Assembly: GCA_907163375.1 (NCBI GenBank)
Contig: CAJQUW010008650.1
Location: 1-64,000 of the forward strand
DNA from: Prostheceraeus crozeri
Lineage: Eukaryota; Platyhelminthes; Polycladida; Euryleptidae
Reading direction: 5' to 3'
DNA: 64,000 nucleotides
This document shows, piece by piece, positions 7,927 through 15,640 of this stretch; within the stretch, counting starts at the first letter, position 1, and each line of letters begins with the position of its first letter. Below the pieces are notes generated by a model. That model was given only the letters and a program-made list of their open reading frames with translations, had not been told where the DNA came from and made no database searches. The position numbers and the translations under genes are program-made.

Positions 7927-9147
7927 TCACTGTCGATCACTTAGATGAAAGATGTCGGCACGACGCATCCAAGAGTTCATACTTGAAGGATAACCAGTCC
8001 ATTTAACAAGACACCATTCTTCACCTTGCCGTTTTTTACATCGAATGATTTTCTCTACCAAATATGTTTCACTTTCAGTGACTACCTCAATCTCATCGCG
8101 GTAAAAGCTACCCTCAATTTCTTCATTATCGTAATCTTTCAACTTGTAGGTGGTCGGAGAGTCTTTTTGATTAATCCTTGATACTGTAAATACCTCCTCT
8201 GTCCAATTCGGAAGGTACCCTTTAGCAAAAACACTTTTCACTTTTGAGATACGAACTTTATCGCCAATTTTCACATCACTTTTCACATGAGTGCGTTTAC
8301 GTTGGAATGATTCGCGCACTTTATCTACATTGTCAGCATTTACATCTACTGGTCTGAGTCCAATAGAACGATGGATAGAGTGATTGTAGGCATGGAGTGT
8401 ATCTTGTAGAACCTTTGTCCAATTTTGTGTCAAGTTGGCAGTAAAATGTCGCCACAAGCGATTTTTTAATGTGCGATTAAAACGTTCAACGAGTGCAGCT
8501 TTATAAGCGCTCTTTACACTAAACAACTCAATGTCATGCCTCTCAAATAATCTTGTCACATGCTGATTTTCAAACTCTTTTCCTTGATCACTCTGAATTC
8601 TTTTTGGAATGCGACCTTCTCGAAAAATTGTTTGGAATGCTTTTGCTACTCCTTTCCCTTCTTTAGTTTTTAAAGGTTGAGCCCACGCATAACGCGAGAA
8701 AATATCAATGACGGTTAAAATAAAATTATTGCCCGAGTTATGTTTTGAAATGGAGGCAACATCGCACAAATCTGCTTGCCACTGTTCATCGATGTCATGA
8801 ACAATATAATGGCGGGTGCGGTACTTCTTTTTCGCTTGTTTGTGGAGTGTATAGGTAGCCTGACCCTTTAACCATCGTTTCACTTGTGATTGTGGAAGAC
8901 CACTCGCTTTTGATAATTTCTTGATAGATGCAAATCCTGCCGGATGTTTTACATCATAATAGATTGACTTCAAACGTTCAGTCGATGACGGCTGACTCTT
9001 TTTCCTCCTTCTCATCTTTTTTCTTTCTTGCCTTTCTACATTTACAACAACTGCAGCATTTAGCTTTAGCGGTTTTGCGATCGTGTTCACATTGCTTAGG
9101 GGTTTCATTATGAGAGCTGGCGCAGCAAGTGCAAGTGACAACGACAT
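7927..9147 (-). CDS. Retroviral-type (DDE) integrase with C-terminal chromodomain
   Basis: The 406-residue product contains an HTH-like region (ASIKKLSKASGLPQSQVKRW), then the rve core: QADLCDV with the first catalytic Asp, IQSDQGKEF with the second, and ALVERFNRTL with the Glu, 33 residues after the second Asp by my count. Residues about 360-400 form a chromodomain: VEKIIRCKK...WCLVKWTGYPSSMNSWMR. This is the integrase class that defines Polintons and generates 6-bp target duplications. The annotated ATG gives a leader in the same frame, but a cysteine-rich frame beginning at 9193 overlaps it. True N-terminus uncertain. All catalytic residues present. Confidence 0.9.
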   Translation of the reverse strand: MSLSLALAAPALIMKPLSNVNTIAKPLKLNAAVVVNVERQERKKMRRRKKSQPSSTERLKSIYYDVKHPAGFASIKKLSKASGLPQSQVKRWLKGQATYTLHKQAKKKYRTRHYIVHDIDEQWQADLCDVASISKHNSGNNFILTVIDIFSRYAWAQPLKTKEGKGVAKAFQTIFREGRIPKRIQSDQGKEFENQHVTRLFERHDIELFSVKSAYKAALVERFNRTLKNRLWRHFTANLTQNWTKVLQDTLHAYNHSIHRSIGLRPVDVNADNVDKVRESFQRKRTHVKSDVKIGDKVRISKVKSVFAKGYLPNWTEEVFTVSRINQKDSPTTYKLKDYDNEEIEGSFYRDEIEVVTESETYLVEKIIRCKKRQGEEWCLVKWTGYPSSMNSWMRRADIFHLSDRQ

Positions 9148-9193
9148 TCACCTCTGGCGGCTCATTACATGGCAAGCAACACATCTGCTTCAT
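8978..9193 (-). CDS. Cysteine-rich small ORF overlapping the integrase start
   Basis: This 71-codon frame begins one base after the stop of the upstream gene (9195-9887) and overlaps the first 57 codons of the integrase frame in another phase. It is full of paired cysteines: CCLPCNEPPE, CTCCASS, KQCEHD, CCSCCKCRKARKKK, then an acidic end. Such spacing suggests metal binding. The tight spacing to the upstream gene matches the compact layout of this strand, so the ORF may be a real zinc-binding protein or the natural N-terminus of the integrase joined by frameshifting. Unproven. Confidence 0.4.
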   Translation of the reverse strand: MKQMCCLPCNEPPEVNVVVTCTCCASSHNETPKQCEHDRKTAKAKCCSCCKCRKARKKKDEKEEKESAVID

Positions 9194-9194
9194 A

Positions 9195-9887
9195 TTAATA
9201 GTCTGAGAACATGTATTTCCTAGGAGGAGCTGTTTTACGTTTTCCTTTTACCAGTTTTAGTGGCGATGTAGATCTACGTCGAGTTCTTCCTCTTGTTTGC
9301 TTAGTGAGTGTGGGAGGGGATGTAGCAGGTGACGTCTTAAACCAATTTGTTGGCATTTTCATCGCCTGAAGCATTGGAGTAGTAGCCACTGTTGAATCAA
9401 GTTCTTTCAATGTCTCATTATTTAAAGCAAATTTTGGCACATTATGCTTTTTCAATAGTTTAAGAAAGTATGACCAACCAGGTGGAACATAGCCCTGACG
9501 GCGCTTTCTACGTGTCGCATACTGAATCAAGTCTTCATAACGTGAAGCATCAATCACTTTATTTTCATCTGTAATGATTTCTCCTCTATCATTTACATTG
9601 AGATGGGGTTCAATACTGTTGAAAAGAGATATGGCATGTGCGCGAGATGCTAAAGGTGTAGCAGTCGATACAGAGTCACGCATCTTATTCTTCAAGTTTT
9701 TCAATTGCTCAACAGTTTCCGATTGTAATAATACAGCACGATGTGGATCTTTGATGTGAACATTTTGCTGATAATCTATTTCTTTCCTATACATTTGATT
9801 TGCAAGAGGTTGCTTTACTTGCTGCATGGCAGTCAATTGTACATATTCATCCTGAGGAATAACAATCATGCGAGAATAAGAACTCAT
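9195..9887 (-). CDS. Conserved Polinton/adintovirus protein of unknown function
   Basis: The 230-residue product begins SSYSRMIVIPQDEYVQL, a start type familiar from Polinton proteins located beside the ATPase. It has a central SLFNSIEPHLNVNDRGEII helix-turn, an RRKRRQGYVPPGWSYFLKLL segment, and a Pro/Arg/Ser-rich basic C-terminus (TRGRTRRRSTSPLK). The ATG overlaps the ATPase stop (ATGA) at 9884-9887. Its position between ATPase and integrase, in an overlapping cluster, points to a virion or packaging role, but no known domain is recognisable to me. Confidence 0.6.
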   Translation of the reverse strand: MSSYSRMIVIPQDEYVQLTAMQQVKQPLANQMYRKEIDYQQNVHIKDPHRAVLLQSETVEQLKNLKNKMRDSVSTATPLASRAHAISLFNSIEPHLNVNDRGEIITDENKVIDASRYEDLIQYATRRKRRQGYVPPGWSYFLKLLKKHNVPKFALNNETLKELDSTVATTPMLQAMKMPTNWFKTSPATSPPTLTKQTRGRTRRRSTSPLKLVKGKRKTAPPRKYMFSDY

Positions 9888-10549
9888 AGTTTGTAGATAA
9901 TCATGGGAGTTTTCAAAATATCACTTCGAAATCTAAATTCTTCCGGACACTCTTGCGTAAAGTCAATGAATAAGTAACCGTATGGTTTTTCAGTAGCTGC
10001 TTGAAAAATTTCAATTAAGGCTTTTGATCCTCTGGGTGCAACTTGTCGCGCTAAAATTTCAAATTGACTTTTATCTCGCGGATTCTTGAAAATAGCATAA
10101 TAGTGTGTATTCAGGTTTCGTGTACGAGCTTCTTTTCCATCAGGAAACAAATTTTGTGTGATATAGATGATAAAGCACCTTTTATGATGTGCTGCGCGAG
10201 TGAACATATCTGTAACATCTTTTGAATTCTTACTTTCTTTTAATAAATCATCCAATACAACAACATCATTAGACTGAAGTTTATCCACTGCAATAATTCC
10301 TTCATGTCGAATAAAGTTGCGACTTTGCAATTCCTGAAACAGCGACGGTTGATAAATACCATAACACCAAATCACTCGATTGATAGGTTCCCTAAACAAC
10401 TCCCTTCTTTTATCCAATAAATTCAGCGTGAAAACAGTTTTACCTGCATGAGATGGACCTGATACAGTCAGAACTTTATCGCATTGAAGTCTGAAATCCA
10501 TTTTATTACTTTGAGACTCAACATTTGCATAATTAACGCTTAGAGCCAA
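9884..10549 (-). CDS. FtsK/HerA-type DNA packaging ATPase
   Basis: The 221-residue protein has a Walker A motif VLTVSGPSHAGKTVF near residue 27, a Walker B motif SNDVVVLDDLL near residue 90, a sensor-like FIIYITQNLF, and a helical C-terminal half. Size and motif spacing match the A32-like packaging ATPases of Polintons and adintoviruses, which translocate DNA into the capsid. It overlaps the upstream basic protein by 17 bases and the downstream gene by 4 bases, indicating a compressed transcription unit. Frame and catalytic motifs intact. Confidence 0.9.
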   Translation of the reverse strand: MALSVNYANVESQSNKMDFRLQCDKVLTVSGPSHAGKTVFTLNLLDKRRELFREPINRVIWCYGIYQPSLFQELQSRNFIRHEGIIAVDKLQSNDVVVLDDLLKESKNSKDVTDMFTRAAHHKRCFIIYITQNLFPDGKEARTRNLNTHYYAIFKNPRDKSQFEILARQVAPRGSKALIEIFQAATEKPYGYLFIDFTQECPEEFRFRSDILKTPMIIYKL

Positions 10550-10874
10550 AGATATTTCCCAATAGGTTGCCCACGGCAGGAGCTATCATTGGAAGTATTG
10601 CTGAAAGGAAACCGCCCTTTTGTGTTAGAGTTTTCCTCTTTCTTTGAAGGGCGACTTTAGGATTGGAGATGAAACGCAATTTTGTAGCATTTCGCTTAAG
10701 TAACTTTCGTTGTTTTGGTGCTAATTTCTTCGTCCTCAACTTTCTCACATGAGAAATAATTTCACAAATGAATTTATCGTTAGCATGTCGTATAGCATTG
10801 TATCGCTGATTTGCTTTCATTCGTCGGAGAGCTTGAATGGCTGAAGAAAACTTTTGACTTTTACGTTTCGTCAT
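10533..10874 (-). CDS. Basic protein with C-terminal QKGG hydrophobic tail (putative minor virion protein)
   Basis: The 113-residue product is very basic for its first 85 residues (KLRTKKLAPKQRKLLKR) and ends with LTQKGGFLSAILPMIAPAVG and a Gly/Leu-rich tail. The tail resembles the pVI-type membrane-active helix or the small GG-FL proteins found in many Polintons. QKGG mirrors QRGG in the 7430-7885 protein and may be a site for the element's protease. Immediately upstream of the ATPase, with overlapping frames. Function inferred, not demonstrated. Confidence 0.6.
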   Translation of the reverse strand: MTKRKSQKFSSAIQALRRMKANQRYNAIRHANDKFICEIISHVRKLRTKKLAPKQRKLLKRNATKLRFISNPKVALQRKRKTLTQKGGFLSAILPMIAPAVGNLLGNIFGSKR

Positions 10875-10941
10875 TTTAACGTTTCGCCATTTTCCGTGTT
10901 AGTCTTTGCTAAAACCTATCTTTACCACATTTGCATAGGTA

Positions 10942-11265
10942 CTAACTATTGCGACATAAGTGACACTCGAAATGAGCAATATCACAGTGGTTACATTGGC
11001 AAAGTTGAATGCAATTACGTATGAAACAGCGTTGACAAAAAGCATGCTTACATCTCTTGAAGATGCGCTTTTCATTTCCATCCTTCCGCTTACATACATC
11101 GCAACACATAGTTTCACCGTTACTGATGTCTATAGCAAGTCTTTTTGAAGATATGAATTTGCTAGCCTTTTCTAAATAATAGACGCATGTACAGAAGGAA
11201 TATACTTCGAGAGTGAGCAGACATAGCTCGAAAACCAGTTGTGCTACAATCAAGTACCACTGCAT
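10942..11265 (-). CDS. Membrane-anchored RING-type zinc finger protein
   Basis: The 107-residue product has an N-terminal hydrophobic stretch (YLIVAQLVFELCLLTLEVYS) that could be a membrane anchor or signal, then a RING-like finger: CCDVC, then FKRCKHAFCQRCF (Cys-x-His-x2-Cys-x2-Cys core), then a C-terminal CQCNHC/CHLC pair. Such small RING proteins are probable E3 ubiquitin ligases or zinc-binding regulators. Two other, soluble RING-like ORFs occur at 12347-12595 and 43937-44206. It lies upstream of the packaging genes on the same strand. Confidence 0.6.
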   Translation of the reverse strand: MQWYLIVAQLVFELCLLTLEVYSFCTCVYYLEKASKFISSKRLAIDISNGETMCCDVCKRKDGNEKRIFKRCKHAFCQRCFIRNCIQLCQCNHCDIAHFECHLCRNS

Positions 11266-11404
11266 TTTTAATTTTTGTTTATGGAAAGTTGAATGTGAAT
11301 ATCTGAAATCGCTTCAATCACTAGACTGCTACCATGATGGTTAAATGCGTTAAGACGTTCAGCAATTTTTATCATATGTCTTTTAAAAAATTCTTCGGGG
11401 TGAT

Positions 11405-11677
11405 CTACCACTTCCATTGAATAAGAAGTAAATGGAAAGAGCGAGTTTCCACCTCTTCCTTTCCAAAATGACTAAACTTAATTTTCGCAACTAATCGCGC
11501 CATGACAATGCTATCAGAGAATGTATTCATTAACTCTAGAAATAGAGTGCTAGCATCATCGAGCACTGCTTCGATGTCAGTCTCATCTTTATGAAAATTT
11601 ATCACATAATCTTGAACAGCTCCTTTTAAACTTTGCCTATGAAAACGTAATGTTCCGCAGTCGTTTGAGAAAGACAT
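11405..11677 (-). CDS. Small conserved early-region protein ('FHRQSL' family)
   Basis: The 90-residue frame opens SFSNDCGTLRFHRQSLKGAV and continues DYVINFHKDETDIE and MARLVAKIKF. The element 2 frame 42261-42563 has CSLRFHRQSLRGVIRDYIISFHHEKVDLE and NGRLVAEIEF; 45060-45365 is a more diverged relative (GFLQDWKLAFKMKMNDMKI ... KGRLVAYIEL). Conservation in three copies shows it is a real gene. It overlaps the C-terminal end of the 11626-12294 frame by 52 bases, probably because that frame has shifted. No known domain recognised. Confidence 0.55.
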   Translation of the reverse strand: MSFSNDCGTLRFHRQSLKGAVQDYVINFHKDETDIEAVLDDASTLFLELMNTFSDSIVMARLVAKIKFSHFGKEEVETRSFHLLLIQWKW

Positions 11678-12294
11678 GATCGCCCTTTATCTAACCCATC
11701 CATTGCATGAAAACAACAACTCTTCTCATAGTAACATTTATTGAATAACGGTAACAAGCATGCATTATAAATCAATGGTTTGAAAGAGATAAAATAGATA
11801 CAGCTGGTAACTATCATACAGCGAGCAATGATAACCATACAGGACTTTGGCAGTGTTGAGGTAGGAGGAAAGAAGCATTGGTTATGAACGTAGCTACTAC
11901 AACGAACAGACAAAATAGGAACACACAAATCCTTAAAACGTTTCGTGACTTCATGATAATGTTGATTCACTCTACTATCCCAAGGCGGGAGCAAAATATC
12001 ATCAATGATTAGATTGGGAAATACTTTCCTCTCCTTACCAGGATTATTACAAAAGATGCGTATAACATTGAAAGCAGCTAACCATCGTTTAAAGTCAATA
12101 AGAAGAGCACTCTCACAAGAAAAGCCATAGTCTTGCAAATATTTCAGATTAAGTCCATGAATGTGTTTTCTCGCCCATTGATCAACATTGGGATCGCAGT
12201 TGGCATGTTGATGATAGACACTAACAATCTGATATGTCCAATTGTTCATAGCAATAGCACTGAGCTCCTGTACAGGTTCACCCTCACAATCCAT
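11626..12294 (-). CDS. Putative DEDDh-type 3'-5' exonuclease (degraded C-terminus)
   Basis: The start segment FMDCEGEPVQELSAIAM resembles motif I (hhhDxE...ELh.I) of TREX/DnaQ-like exonucleases. It is followed by WARKHIHGLN (compare the I.GL element) and a FKRWLAAF...NNPGKE block where element 2 has GNDSELE. Element 2's homologue is 44229-44792. Homology fades after about residue 120, and the matching C-terminal words reappear in another phase, so this copy seems frameshifted. An acceptor-like TTTTAG stop lies just upstream, as in element 2, hinting that the natural 5' end comes from an upstream exon. Exonuclease assignment tentative. Confidence 0.45.
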   Translation of the reverse strand: MDCEGEPVQELSAIAMNNWTYQIVSVYHQHANCDPNVDQWARKHIHGLNLKYLQDYGFSCESALLIDFKRWLAAFNVIRIFCNNPGKERKVFPNLIIDDILLPPWDSRVNQHYHEVTKRFKDLCVPILSVRCSSYVHNQCFFPPTSTLPKSCMVIIARCMIVTSCIYFISFKPLIYNACLLPLFNKCYYEKSCCFHAMDGLDKGRSCLSQTTAEHYVFIGKV

Positions 12295-12346
12295 AAAAAT
12301 GATGATAGAAGCCTAAAACGGAAATTTACACATCTAAGGAAGCGTT

Positions 12347-12595
12347 CTATAACATATTACAAAATGAAGAATTACATCGATGCTTTTCACGACAAAATAC
12401 ACAAATGATATGATGGCAACGAAGAAGTAAAATGTATCTAATAAGACCACGTCTATGACACTCAAAGCACATAAGCGAATTGTCATAGGGTAGAGTTAGG
12501 AAAGGACTAGTAATTCTCCTTCTTTGATTTGCGTTTTGATGTAGCATTCTTCTCCGACTTGCGCTTCGTACCACTGCTGTTGAGGATTTGATCAA
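12347..12595 (-). CDS. Small RING-like zinc finger protein
   Basis: The frame carries LMCFECHRRGLIRYILLLRC followed by HHIICVFCREKHRC and SFC: C-x2-C, C-x-H-x3-C-x2-C, C...C. The same finger is found in element 2 (VCSECGKRGPARYV..KHCNHVVCIYCYVKDRHPC). The N-terminal part before the finger overlaps the tail of the preceding gene and may not be translated; the real start is unclear. Likely a zinc-binding regulator or ubiquitin ligase fragment. Order of genes (unknown-function protein, RING, exonuclease-like, FHRQSL) is the same as in element 2. Confidence 0.5.
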   Translation of the reverse strand: MIKSSTAVVRSASRRRMLHQNANQRRRITSPFLTLPYDNSLMCFECHRRGLIRYILLLRCHHIICVFCREKHRCNSSFCNML

Positions 12596-13022
12596 TTATG
12601 TCATCTACGCTGGCTGGTTTTGGAATATATAGGATGGATTCCATATGCATGGAGAGAGAGGCTATTTTATTATCTTTGTGCTGACCATAATATAGTCCCA
12701 TTCACTTGAAAAGGATATCCCAAGTACCTTCTCCGAGCTCGTCGCATGTGATGATTGTTGAATGATCTCCCTCCTTCTTATAGTAAGTACACCAATGTGA
12801 TACCGGTAGGCAAATTTGATTACCATCCCAAATCTTTCTATAGGGAGTATCCTTGTCATCTCTCGCTTTCCACTCTTGAGCAAGAGGAGTAGGAATGTCC
12901 ATATTTAATGTCACGTACTCCTCAATAATATCAAGTTGGCGGCGAATGTACGGACTCACGGGGATCAGTATGTAGTCCCCATACTGATTGTGCATTATCT
13001 TGACATCCGTGGAAGGGAGCAT
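12507..13022 (-). pseudogene. Early-region protein of unknown function ('GPH' family), frameshifted copy
   Basis: Frame 12702-13022 (DVKIMHNQYGDYILIPVSPY, RRQLDIIEEYV) and frame 12507-12701 (YYGQHKDNKIASLSMHM, then a Lys/Ser-rich tail) together match element 2's 43546-44055: GQNLSIPIDNW, RQQLDILEDVV, GFYSFNIEVPAVYVGPHQSDG, then a basic tail. They are in different phases here, so the gene is broken at about 12700. A third, intact member is 45889-46527. The shared core is G.G.Y.F.I...Y.G....DG....LN. No database family is recognised by me; the repeated retention argues for a real early-phase function. Confidence 0.5.
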
Positions 13023-13050
13023 TCCCGTTTGGAGTACTACGCTATGATCA

Positions 13051-13283
13051 TCATAAACGCAAGACTTGTTTAAATTTACGCTGTAGCGGTGTAGGATTAT
13101 GTACCTTGGTTGTTTCTTCCACTGGCCTCAGTTGTAGATGATCTGATCGGAGCGAACCTTGTAACGTTTGACCGTCATTTTGTCCTACTAGTGCAGCAGA
13201 TGGAGTAGATGCCTGAAAATGAAAAAAGATTGTATTAAGTTTACGTTCAAGGGAGGAGAGGGAGGGAAGTAGCGACTTACCAT
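13051..13283 (-). CDS. 5' exons of the 'GPH' family gene (short intron right after ATG)
   Basis: On the minus strand an ATG at 13281-13283 is followed immediately by GTAAGT, and a CATTTTCAG acceptor ends at 13213. Exon 2 therefore starts at 13212 and encodes a segment reading ASTPSAALVGQNDGQ and later DHLQLRPVEETTKVHN, similar to MAMNPTPTAASLN...HLELWNPKIEKVIHG at 43379 in element 2. The exon frame stops at 13051, while the homologous continuation is in another phase from about 13110 downwards, so there is a frameshift. The 68-nt intron is short, and element 2 has an acceptor-like CGTTACAG at the equivalent place. Confidence 0.45.
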
Positions 13284-13381
13284 TTTAGTTGGATAATAGA
13301 ACAGGGAACTAGAGAGAGAGAAAATGTGCGTCCGTCACTCGTGTGATTCAACGATGGAATGATTCTCACTGTGGAAGGCTC

Positions 13382-13433
13382 GCTATTTATAAAGAAATGC
13401 TTGATTCTCATTGGATGATGATCCTCATTGGAC
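13382..13433 (-). promoter_or_regulatory. TATA/CCAAT promoter of the early region
   Basis: Reading the minus strand, two CCAATGAG boxes (forward CTCATTGG at about 13408-13415 and 13425-13432) precede TATAAATAGCG (complement of 13380-13390). The ATG/GTAAGT of the first early gene lies about 100 bases downstream. The spacing fits a polymerase II promoter. TATAAATAGC recurs twice in element 2. Confidence 0.5.
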
Positions 13434-13439
13434 AATAAC

Positions 13440-14862
13440 ATCAAGCTGATTCGAAATCTAACTCCGTCGTTTTTCGCCAATGTCCCAAAATCGTAAATGG
13501 CGTCTCACATCTAAACGAAGGCAGATAGGAACAAGCCGATTGTTTCACTGAATTTGTCTCACTCTTAGCTTTCAAACGAGCTATCGCACGACAAAATCCG
13601 TCCACTGGAAGCCAAAATCGAAGCAAGCTGTCCAGAGGGGGGGGGACGTCAGTGAAATTTCAAAGTTTGATGAAACAAACTTTGGTAAAGGTCCCAGGTC
13701 GAAATTCCACACTTTGGAAAATTTTTAATTTTTCCCATACAAAGTCACTCTGACACTTAGGATTTTTTTCAGGTGAGCTCCGACCTAAAATCTTGTAACC
13801 GCTCTAACTTTTGAACGGCTGCTCCGATTGACTCGCAACGAAAAATGCGGTCGAGCAGTGTTTCATCCTCTTTCCAATGCAAGTCGAACGAACAAAATCC
13901 GTCCACTAGAACCAAAGTTAGATCAAAGGGGGGGGGAGTCAGCGAAATTTGATGAAACAAACTTTGGTAAAGGTCCCAGGTCGAAATTCCACACTTTGGA
14001 AAATTTTTAATTTTTCCCATACAAAGTCACTCTGACACTTAGGATTTTTTCAGGTGAGCTCCGACCTAAAATCTTGTAACCTCTCTAACTTTTGAACGGC
14101 TGCTCCGATTGACTCGCAACGAAAAATGCGGTCGAGCAGTGTTTCATCCTCTTTCCAATGCAAGTCGAACGAACAAAATCCGTCCACTAGAACCAAAGTT
14201 AGATCAAAGGGGGGGGAGTCAGCGAAATTTGATGAAACAAACTTTGGTAAAGGTCCCAGGTCGAAATTCCACACTTTGGAAAATTTTTAATTTTTCCCAT
14301 ACAAAGTCACTCTGACACTTAGGATTTTTTCAGGTGAGCTCCGACCTAAAATCTTGTAACCGCTCTAACTTTTGAACGGCTGCTCCGATTGACTCGCAAC
14401 GAAAAATGCGGTCGAGCAGTGTTTCATCCTCTTTCCAATGCAAGTCGAACGAACAAAATCCGTCCACTAGAACCAAAGTTAGATCAAAGGGGGGGGGGAC
14501 GTCAGCGGAAAATTTTTATCTCCGATTGCTTTCAAATTCACCATACAGATGCAGAATTTCACGCTGAATCCGAATCTGACCTCCGTTTTCACATCCGAGG
14601 CTTCGTTTGGACACTACACACCAAAACATACCACAGTTTAACCAAGACAACCTAGACGGTCGCCCACGTCAACCTAGACGGTCGCCCAAGTCCACCAGGC
14701 GGTCGGACACAGACACCCGAGACTCACACACTGGCGGACCAGAGGGGGGGGGGACGGCAGCAGAACCTCGACGGCACATCACGACACTGGCGGACCAGAG
14801 GGGGGGGACTCAGCGATGGCGGCCATCTTGCGCTATCTGGTGTTCGCCGTTTTCTTACTACT
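13440..14862. repeat. Terminal repeat region of element 1 with 281-bp tandem array
   Basis: 13440-13640 is an inverted match to 42020-42205 in the left end of element 2 (shared words such as CGCCAATGTCCCAAA, AATTTGTCTCACTCT and GCTTTCAAACGAGCTAT). A tandem array follows: the word GATGAAACAAACTTTGG begins at 13669, 13951 and 14231, giving units of 282 and 280 bp, with the third unit ending near 14508. Every unit contains a run of 7-10 G followed by (AC)GTCAG. 14510-14862 has further degenerate units, including two GGCGGACCAGAG-G(n) blocks, and ends in ACTACT. The short ORFs inside the array are repeat artefacts. Confidence 0.75.
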
Positions 14863-15390
14863 CACAAATTAGTCTATGAGCCCTACGTTGGAACTTTTCC
14901 AACTTCTCCATCAAAGAAGCAGGCAAACTGCCGTAAGCTGGGGACGCATACAAAATAAATTGCGTGATTAAACTGTGATAAATGCGAATTAAATCTTGTC
15001 TGCATAGAAAGTATTTCAGCCGTTTGATGATATAAAATCTTTGAGATGCAACTCTAAGAACACAGGAAATCTGGGTGTCCCATTTGCACGATTGATGGAA
15101 AACTACGCCCAGGAGTTTGACAAGATCAACTTGAACAAAACCACCGAGACTTACATGACCCGAGTTGTAGGAGCGCATTATTACCATCTGCTTACACTTG
15201 GCCGTATTTAAAACGAGGCCTTTACTTTCAATGATTGATTGACAATCATTAAGATCAACTTCAGATACACATTGTGTTTTACAGCTTCAATGATCACGAT
15301 GTCATCAGCGTACTTAATGCAGTCCACATTAGGAAAGGGAAAACTGAGCGAGCCCATAAAGGCCGCAAAGAGCATGGGGCCCAAAACAGA
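14863..15390 (-). pseudogene. LINE reverse transcriptase fragment
   Basis: The minus-strand frame 14858-15187 contains VKLLGVVFHQSCKWDTQI, ASQRFYIIKRLKYF and LEKFQRRAHRLIC, the usual C-terminal part of non-LTR reverse transcriptases. Upstream in other phases, the complement of 15301-15312 encodes the catalytic YADD, preceded by GPMLFAAFMGS-type residues. Two or more frameshifts separate the pieces. The fragment is cut by element 1 at 14862 and by a dispersed repeat near 15391. Confidence 0.7.
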
Positions 15391-15640
15391 TCGAGAAAAC
15401 TTCTGCGCAATGATCTGAATTCATCGAATCTGAAGGAGTCGTGACGATCGGAGCATTTTGAAGGAATTCACAGCAATCCGCAAGCGACGCACGACTATTT
15501 TTCCTGTCTCTGCAAGGTATATTGAAAATTTCTTTTTTGCCCACTTATTACGTTCTTGCATGTGCCATCTGTTTGAATCAGTTTGCACTTCTAGCAAAGT
15601 GACATGGTCAAACAAACTAATTCTGTGGGCGTGCATGCAT
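15391..15640 (-). repeat. Dispersed repeat family A, partial copy
   Basis: The stretch with CAATGATCTGAATTCATCGA, GGAGTCGTGACGATCGGAGC and GCTAGAAGTG-type words recurs at 27765-28025 (same strand) and on the plus strand at 29328-29580 and 58158-58679. The end is CTAATTCTGTG at about 15618-15628. Non-coding; a short non-autonomous DNA transposon is likely. Confidence 0.65.

Larger units (their letters stand above)
1..14862. mobile_element. Element 1: Polinton/adintovirus-like element, left end outside window
   Basis: The region carries the hallmark Polinton genes: PolB remnant, adenain-like protease, hexon-like capsid protein, chromodomain integrase and FtsK/HerA ATPase. The right end is placed at 14862 because the sequence there ends in ACTACT, the same terminus as the inverted repeats of the 41456-57243 element. 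The next base resumes a LINE reverse transcriptase coding sequence, so the element seems to have landed in a LINE. The virion module (5690-10874) has intact frames, whereas PolB, the fibre-like genes and the early region are frameshifted. It is therefore an old but partly preserved copy. The left terminus and the expected 6-bp target duplication (candidate CACAAA at 14863-14868) lie outside the window. Confidence 0.85.

Noticed and set aside
10899-11117. 72-codon minus-strand ORF overlapping the RING gene
   Set aside because: Shadow of 10942-11265 in another phase; hydrophobic without motif, whereas the RING frame has a full cysteine/histidine pattern.
13769-14655. Four similar ORFs (TRNEKCGRAVFHPLSNASRT and its antisense)
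   Set aside because: They come from the 281-bp tandem array; each unit simply repeats the same open frame.
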